Assembly: GCA_046566095.1 (NCBI GenBank)
Contig: JBKHXI010000154.1
Coordinates: 1-10,242, forward strand
Length of the DNA: 10,242 bases
From: CAMPJU01 sp046566095
GTDB lineage: Bacteria; Pseudomonadota; Gammaproteobacteria; Xanthomonadales; Xanthomonadaceae
Reading direction: 5' to 3'
The notes beneath the pieces were generated by a model. The model did not search any database. It was not told the DNA's origin and saw only the letters and a list, made by a program, of their open reading frames with translations. Below are positions 6,413-10,242 of the stretch, piece by piece. A program made the position numbers and the translations under genes. Each line of letters begins with the position of its first letter. The first letter of the stretch is position 1.

Positions 6413-9400
6413 TCAGTGGCGCTCGCGCAGGAACCGCGCCATCGAGGGGCCGCCCTCGGGGGCGGCCGGGGCGAACTCGGCGGCGACGTCGACGAAGCCG
6501 CGCATCACCGCGATCTCGCGCGGGCTGCGGTTGAGCGCGTCGCGCAGGTCCGGGTCGGCGCCGGCGCGCAACAGCCCCTGCACCACCCGCAGCAGCCCGT
6601 GCAACGCCGCCAGGTGCAGCGGCCCGAAGCCACGCTGGTCGCGCGCTTCCAGCGACACCTCCTCGTCGAGCAGGCGGCCGATGCCGGCCAGCAGCACGTC
6701 CTCGTCGCAGGCGGTGCCGGGCTCGGCGCGCGCGCCCAGCAGCAGCAGCAGCGGGGTCGCGCCGCCGGCGGCCGGCCGGTCGGGCTCGGCGCCGGCCAGC
6801 AGCAGGGTGTCGAGCAGGGCCACCAGCCGCGGGCGCTCGCGCGCGGTGAAGCCGTACAGCGCCGCGCAGTGCAGCGGGGTCAGGCCCTGGGCGTCGCAGG
6901 CGTGGACGTCGGCGCCGGCGGTCAGCAGCCGCGCGACCAGGTCCGGCAGGCCCAGCGCGGCCGCCAGCATCAGCACCGTGACCTCGCCCGGCAGGCGCTG
7001 CTCGAGCGCGGCCCCGGCCGCCAGCAGCCGGTCGACGATCTCGACCTGGCGCATGCTCACCGCCGCCGACAGCGCGGTGGCGCCGGTGTTGGCCGCGCGC
7101 TGCGGGTCGGCGCCGCGCGCCAGCAGCAGGTCGACCACCGCGCGGTGGCCGCCGCCGGCCGCGCGCAGCAGCGCGGTGCAGCCCTGCTCGTCGGTGCCGT
7201 CGACCGGCATGCCCAGCTCCAGCAGCCGGCGCACCGCGTCGGCGTCGCCGACGATCGCCGCGGCCGGAAGGTCCGACGGCCGCAGCGGCCGCCGCGGCAG
7301 GGTCCAGCCGCGCCAGTCCAGCCAGTCGGCCAGGTCGCGGCGACCGGCCGACAGGGCCACGCCGAGCGGGGTCTGGCCGTCGGCGGCGCGCTGCGCCGGG
7401 TCGGCGCCGGCGGCGATCAGCGCGCGCAGCGCGGCGGTGCGGCCGAGCGCGGCGGCCAGGTGCAGCGGGCTCATGCCGTGGCTGTCGCGCGCGTCCAGCG
7501 CCACCCCCTGCGCCACCAGCCGCTCCTGCAGCCGCAGCCAGCCCAGGCGCACCGCCAGCGCCAGCGGCGGGTCGCCCTCGGGCGAGGGCGCGAACGGGTC
7601 GGCGCCGCGCTCGAGCAGGTCCAGGGCCATGCCCTCGAAGGCGCGCGCGGCCTGGTCGCCGGCCACGCAGGCGGCCAGGAACCGCGCCAGGCCGCCGGCG
7701 CCGGCCGGCGACAGGCCGCGTTGCAGTAGCAGCTGCAGCGCCGGCGCGGCCTGCGGCCCGCGCGCCAGCAGGCGGAACATCGGGGTGTCGCCGTTGCCGT
7801 CGCGCAGCTCCGGCGCGGCGCCCTGGTCGAGCAGCCAGGCGATGCGCGACGGGTCGGCGGGCCCCTCCTCCTCCAGCAGCAGCGCGCCGAGTTCGGAGGG
7901 GGCCAGCAGCCGCGCCAGCGAGGCCAGGTCCTCGTACCGGCCGGCGCGCAGGCCCTCGCGCAGCAGCGCGGACGGGGCGTGGTCGGCGCCGGCGCGGGCC
8001 TGGCCGCGGTCGTCGGCCACCGCACTGGGCAGCGGGTAGTCCGGGTCCAGCGCGCCGACCAGGGTCCAGCGGCCGGCCTCGGCGGCCAGGTCGGTGGCCG
8101 AACGGCCGTCGGCGCCCGGCCGCGCCGGGTCCAGGCCGAATTCGAGCAGGCGCTGGACCAGGGCCGGCGAGGGCGCGTCGGCGATGCAGGCCAGCGCGAG
8201 CGCGTCGCGGCCCTGGGCATCGACCGCATCCACCTGCGGCCGCGCCGGCAGCATCCGCTCCAGCGCCGCCAGCTGGCCGCCGCGCGCGGCCTCCAGCCAC
8301 GGGGTCCGGCCGTCCGCGTCGCGGGCATGCACGTCGGCGCCGGCGGCCAGCAGCACCGCCACGATCTCGGCATGGCCGGCGAACGCCGCCTCGTGCAGGG
8401 CGGTGCGGTCGCCGGCGTCGCGGGCGTCGACCCGGGCCTTGTGCTTGAGCAGCAGCTGCACCCCGGCGACGTCGTCCTCCTCGGTGCCGGCCGCGGCCAG
8501 CAGCGCGGGGGCCGCGCCGGCCAGCTGCGGGCTGGCGCCGCGTTCGAGCAGGAACCGCGCCAGCCGCCAGTTGCCGGCGGCGCAGGCCATGCCGAGCGGG
8601 GTCACGCCGTCGCGGTTGGCCACGTCCAGTTCGGCGCCGGCGTCGCGCAGCAGCGCGGCCACGCCCGGGTCGGAACTGCGCGCGGCGTGGTGCAGCGGGG
8701 TGTTGCCGTCGGCGTCGGTGGCGCGCGGGTCGGCGCCGTTGGCCAGCAGGGTCATCACCGCCTCGGGCCGGCCGTGCCAGCTGTCGCGGGTCGCCGCCAG
8801 CAGCGGGGTGAGCCCGCCGTGCGCGGCGTTGACGTCGACCCCGTGCGCGATCAGCGCGCGCAGCAGGCGCAGGTCCGGCAGCACCGCGGCCAGCACCGGC
8901 AGGCTGCGCTGATCGCGCGCCTGCGGCGGCGGCAGGGCGTGGGCGTCGGCGCCGGCGTCCAGCAAGGACAGCGCGCGGTCGACGCGGCCGGCGCGGGCGG
9001 CGGCGTGCAGGGCGGCGTCCAGTTCCGCGGGCAAGGCGCCCACGGCGTCGGCGTCGGGGCCGGCCGCGTCGGCGGCGTCCCCGGCTGCGGCGTCCAGGTC
9101 GTAGACCGGCAGCGGCAGCGCGGGGGCCGGGGTCAGCCGCTGCAGCGCCCGGTGCAGGGGCAGGCCGAGCAGGGCCAGCGCCGCCGCCAGCCCCCAGCGT
9201 CCGGCCGGCGCCAGCAGCCCGGGCCAGGCCGCCAGCAGGGTCGCCGCCAGCGGCAGGGCCAGCAGCACGGCCGCGGCCAGGCCGCGCCAGGCGGAGGGAT
9301 CCTGCGCGGACAGCGCCTGCCAGTGCCGCGACACCGGGCCGCCCTCGCGTTCGAGCCCGTGCCACAGCGGCCAGCCGCGCCACAGCCCGACCAGGGCCAG

Positions 9401-9712
9401 CCCCGCACCCAGGCTCAGGCCGAGCGCCGCGCCGAGGCTGCCGCCCTGGCGCAGGGCGGCCAGCGGCCAGGCCACCAGCAGCGCGACCAGCGCCAGCCCG
9501 GCCAGCCAGGCCAGCGCCAGCGCCCCCAGGTCCCGGGCCCAGCCCGGCGCGGGCCGGCGCCCGCCCCACCAGGCCGCCGCCAGCGCGAAGGCCGGCTGCG
9601 CCAGCCAGCCGCCGGCCAGCGCCCACGCGCCACCGGGCGCCAGCAGCGCCGACAGGCCGGCGCCGGCCAGCGCCGCCGCCGCGATCGCGCGCCAGGGCCG
9701 CCGCTCAGCCAT
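6413..9712 (-). CDS. Membrane-anchored ankyrin-repeat protein, 1099 residues
   Basis: The N-terminal 190 residues hold about six hydrophobic segments (roughly 8-25, 29-49, 61-87, 92-111, 143-168, 172-190). Arginines at the N-terminus (RRPWR), in the loops near 51-60 and 112-143, and after the last segment (HRALQR) put both ends in the cytosol by the positive-inside rule. An Ala/Asp-rich linker (about 203-228) leads to about 20-22 ankyrin-like units filling about 230-1075. The clearest are DGNTPLHHAA (336-345), GDRTALHEAA and DGRTPWLEAA, with spacers such as LLAAGAD. Ankyrin repeats bind protein partners; no enzymatic domain is visible. I infer a membrane-tethered scaffold or inhibitor of unknown partner. 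The start at 9712 is supported by GGAG (plus coordinates 9718-9721) with 5-nt spacing, and it overlaps the end of the YcgL-like gene by 8 nt. Similar long ankyrin proteins occur in xanthomonads, but I cannot name an orthologue. Confidence 0.92.
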   Translation of the reverse strand: MAERRPWRAIAAAALAGAGLSALLAPGGAWALAGGWLAQPAFALAAAWWGGRRPAPGWARDLGALALAWLAGLALVALLVAWPLAALRQGGSLGAALGLSLGAGLALVGLWRGWPLWHGLEREGGPVSRHWQALSAQDPSAWRGLAAAVLLALPLAATLLAAWPGLLAPAGRWGLAAALALLGLPLHRALQRLTPAPALPLPVYDLDAAAGDAADAAGPDADAVGALPAELDAALHAAARAGRVDRALSLLDAGADAHALPPPQARDQRSLPVLAAVLPDLRLLRALIAHGVDVNAAHGGLTPLLAATRDSWHGRPEAVMTLLANGADPRATDADGNTPLHHAARSSDPGVAALLRDAGAELDVANRDGVTPLGMACAAGNWRLARFLLERGASPQLAGAAPALLAAAGTEEDDVAGVQLLLKHKARVDARDAGDRTALHEAAFAGHAEIVAVLLAAGADVHARDADGRTPWLEAARGGQLAALERMLPARPQVDAVDAQGRDALALACIADAPSPALVQRLLEFGLDPARPGADGRSATDLAAEAGRWTLVGALDPDYPLPSAVADDRGQARAGADHAPSALLREGLRAGRYEDLASLARLLAPSELGALLLEEEGPADPSRIAWLLDQGAAPELRDGNGDTPMFRLLARGPQAAPALQLLLQRGLSPAGAGGLARFLAACVAGDQAARAFEGMALDLLERGADPFAPSPEGDPPLALAVRLGWLRLQERLVAQGVALDARDSHGMSPLHLAAALGRTAALRALIAAGADPAQRAADGQTPLGVALSAGRRDLADWLDWRGWTLPRRPLRPSDLPAAAIVGDADAVRRLLELGMPVDGTDEQGCTALLRAAGGGHRAVVDLLLARGADPQRAANTGATALSAAVSMRQVEIVDRLLAAGAALEQRLPGEVTVLMLAAALGLPDLVARLLTAGADVHACDAQGLTPLHCAALYGFTARERPRLVALLDTLLLAGAEPDRPAAGGATPLLLLLGARAEPGTACDEDVLLAGIGRLLDEEVSLEARDQRGFGPLHLAALHGLLRVVQGLLRAGADPDLRDALNRSPREIAVMRGFVDVAAEFAPAAPEGGPSMARFLRERH

Positions 9713-9869
9713 CGACGCTCCGCGCGTCGCGCGCGGCCAGCTGCCGGGGAACGCCGTGCAGCGCCAGCCGTGCGCGCAGCGCGTCCGGCAGGCGCGCGAA
9801 GTCGTCGCGCGCGGCCAGGTACAGGCAGGTGGCGGCCTTCTTCAGGCTCTTGTGGACGAAGGCTTGCAT
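9705..9869 (-). CDS. YcgL-like protein, short (54 residues), possibly truncated
   Basis: Minus-strand translation from 9869 gives MQAFVHKSLKKAATCLYLAA, then RDDFARLPDALRARLALHGV, and ends RQLAARDARSVDG before TGA. The first 35 residues follow the YcgL-domain pattern (M-x-(C/A)-x-(I/V)-Y-(R/K)-S-x-K-x-x-x-T-Y-L-Y-x-x-x-x-DDF-x-x-(V/L)P). YcgL proteins usually have about 85-110 residues and end in a GFYLQLPP-like motif; here the segment after residue 36 looks shortened and that motif is missing. Two conserved tyrosines read His6 and Cys15. YcgL function is unknown. The gene lies 91 bp downstream of cydB and overlaps the ankyrin start by 8 nt, so translational coupling is likely. No clear Shine-Dalgarno precedes it. 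It may be a decaying remnant kept as a coupling leader, or a divergent functional member. Confidence 0.6.
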   Translation of the reverse strand: MQAFVHKSLKKAATCLYLAARDDFARLPDALRARLALHGVPRQLAARDARSVDG

Positions 9870-9878
9870 GGCGGCCGG

Positions 9879-9896
9879 CGTGCGCGGATGCGCACG
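9879..9896. other. Perfect 7-bp hairpin between cydB and the YcgL-like gene
   Basis: CGTGCGC (9879-9885) pairs with GCGCACG (9890-9896) around the 4-nt loop GGAT. On the minus strand it lies 64 nt after the cydB stop and 9 nt before the YcgL-like ATG, so if cotranscribed it would sit over that start region. No T-tract follows on either strand. It could limit read-through or initiation, or be chance in GC-rich DNA. Confidence 0.35.
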
Positions 9897-9960
9897 ATTG
9901 TGGGGGAAAACGCGCGCCGGCGGGAATCGGGCCGGGACGATCCGATGCGCGCGGCCGGCG

Positions 9961-10242
9961 TCAGTGATAGCCGGCGTCGGCGGCGACCTTGCCGCGGAAC
10001 ACCGAGTACGACCACCAGGTGTAGCCGAGGATCGCCGGCAGCAGGATCACCAGCCCGACCAGCACGAACCCCTGCGAGGACGGCGGCGCGGCGGCCTCCC
10101 ACAGGGTCAGCGACGGCGGCACGATGTACGGCCACAGCCCCAGTACCAGCCCGGCGAAGCCCAGCGCGAAGAAGCTCAGGGTCAGCAGGAACGGCATCGC
10201 GTCGCGGCCGGTACGCATCGCCGCGCGCCACAGCCAGAAGGC
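9961..10242 (-). CDS. cydB: Cytochrome bd ubiquinol oxidase subunit II, C-terminal part
   Basis: The last 93 residues are visible; the gene continues upstream past the right edge of the window. The sequence starts AFWLWRAAMRTGRDAMPF. It then has a hydrophobic helix (FLLTLSFFALGFAGLVLGLW), the conserved PYIVPPSLTLWEAAAPPSSQ stretch, a second helix (GFVLVGLVILLPAILGYTWW) and the terminal SYSVFRGKV-x5-GYH tail. This is the standard C-terminus of CydB/CioB, the subunit that pairs with the haem-bearing CydA in the inner membrane to reduce oxygen with quinol at high affinity. The PPSSQGF and WSYxVFRGKV motifs are typical of both CydB and the cyanide-insensitive CioB group, so the subtype cannot be settled here. 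cydA should lie further right. No cydX-like small ORF follows within the 91-bp gap to the next gene. Confidence 0.96.
   Translation of the reverse strand, partial: AFWLWRAAMRTGRDAMPFLLTLSFFALGFAGLVLGLWPYIVPPSLTLWEAAAPPSSQGFVLVGLVILLPAILGYTWWSYSVFRGKVAADAGYH

Noticed and set aside
6402..9626. A 1074-codon minus-strand frame overlapping the ankyrin gene
   Set aside because: It reads as Arg/Ala/Gly/Pro low complexity with no domain, a frame-shifted shadow of the ankyrin frame.
9870..9960. A cydX-like small gene after cydB
   Set aside because: The 91-bp gap contains no short hydrophobic reading frame resembling CydX; the next start belongs to the YcgL-like gene.
6371..9967. Long plus-strand open frames (452, 502 and 662 codons) opposite the ankyrin gene
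   Set aside because: They are Gln/Arg/Gly/Ala-rich low-complexity translations produced by GC-rich repeated codons on the other strand. The minus-strand frame gives recognisable ankyrin units and hydrophobic helices with a good ribosome binding site.
9842..10231. A 129-codon minus-strand frame over the end of cydB
   Set aside because: The translation is Arg/Ala-rich without motifs, while the adjacent frame is a clear CydB C-terminus.
1..10242. CRISPR arrays, tRNA or rRNA genes, insertion sequences, phage genes
   Set aside because: No regularly spaced repeat-spacer array, cloverleaf, transposase motif or phage protein was seen. The repeats present are directly adjacent units or single inverted repeats.

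Overview
The window looks like chromosomal DNA from a high-GC gammaproteobacterium, most likely Lysobacteraceae/Xanthomonadaceae (a Lysobacter- or Luteimonas-like genus). This rests on strongly GC-biased third codon positions, a UvrD N-terminus of xanthomonad type, a YcgL-family gene, a ChaB homologue, and a dispersed-looking inverted repeat (CGTCCCGAGCGCAG type) of the kind common between genes in this family. The taxonomic placement is inference. No rRNA, tRNA, CRISPR array, transposase or phage gene was seen.

Layout. Bases 1-3162 (+) hold the 3' part of a large cyclic-di-GMP signalling protein, ordered PAS-PAS-PAS-PAS-LOV-GGDEF-EAL, with every recognised catalytic motif intact. Its fifth sensory domain carries the complete flavin-binding signature of a LOV blue-light photoreceptor. 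After a 21-bp gap that contains an exact 12-bp tandem duplication of the stop-codon region, 3184-5388 (+) encodes the DNA repair helicase UvrD. A long inverted-repeat element (5399-5510) separates uvrD from the convergent gene chaB (5548-5775, -). Upstream of chaB is a short GC-rich stretch with several small tandem repeats (about 5831-6037). Next come a 64-residue hypothetical gene (6027-6221, -) and a hairpin-bearing intergenic region.

The right third is read on the minus strand and may be one transcription unit: the 3' end of cydB (cytochrome bd quinol oxidase subunit II, 9961-10242, running off the window), a very short YcgL-like gene (9705-9869), and a 1099-residue membrane-anchored ankyrin-repeat protein (6413-9712). 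The ankyrin start codon overlaps the end of the YcgL-like gene by 8 nt, which suggests translational coupling.

The genes do not form one obvious pathway. The likeliest point of biological interest is the predicted light-sensing c-di-GMP enzyme. Secondary points are the shortened YcgL-like gene, the coupling of a cytosol-facing ankyrin scaffold to a respiratory oxidase locus, and the repeats between genes.
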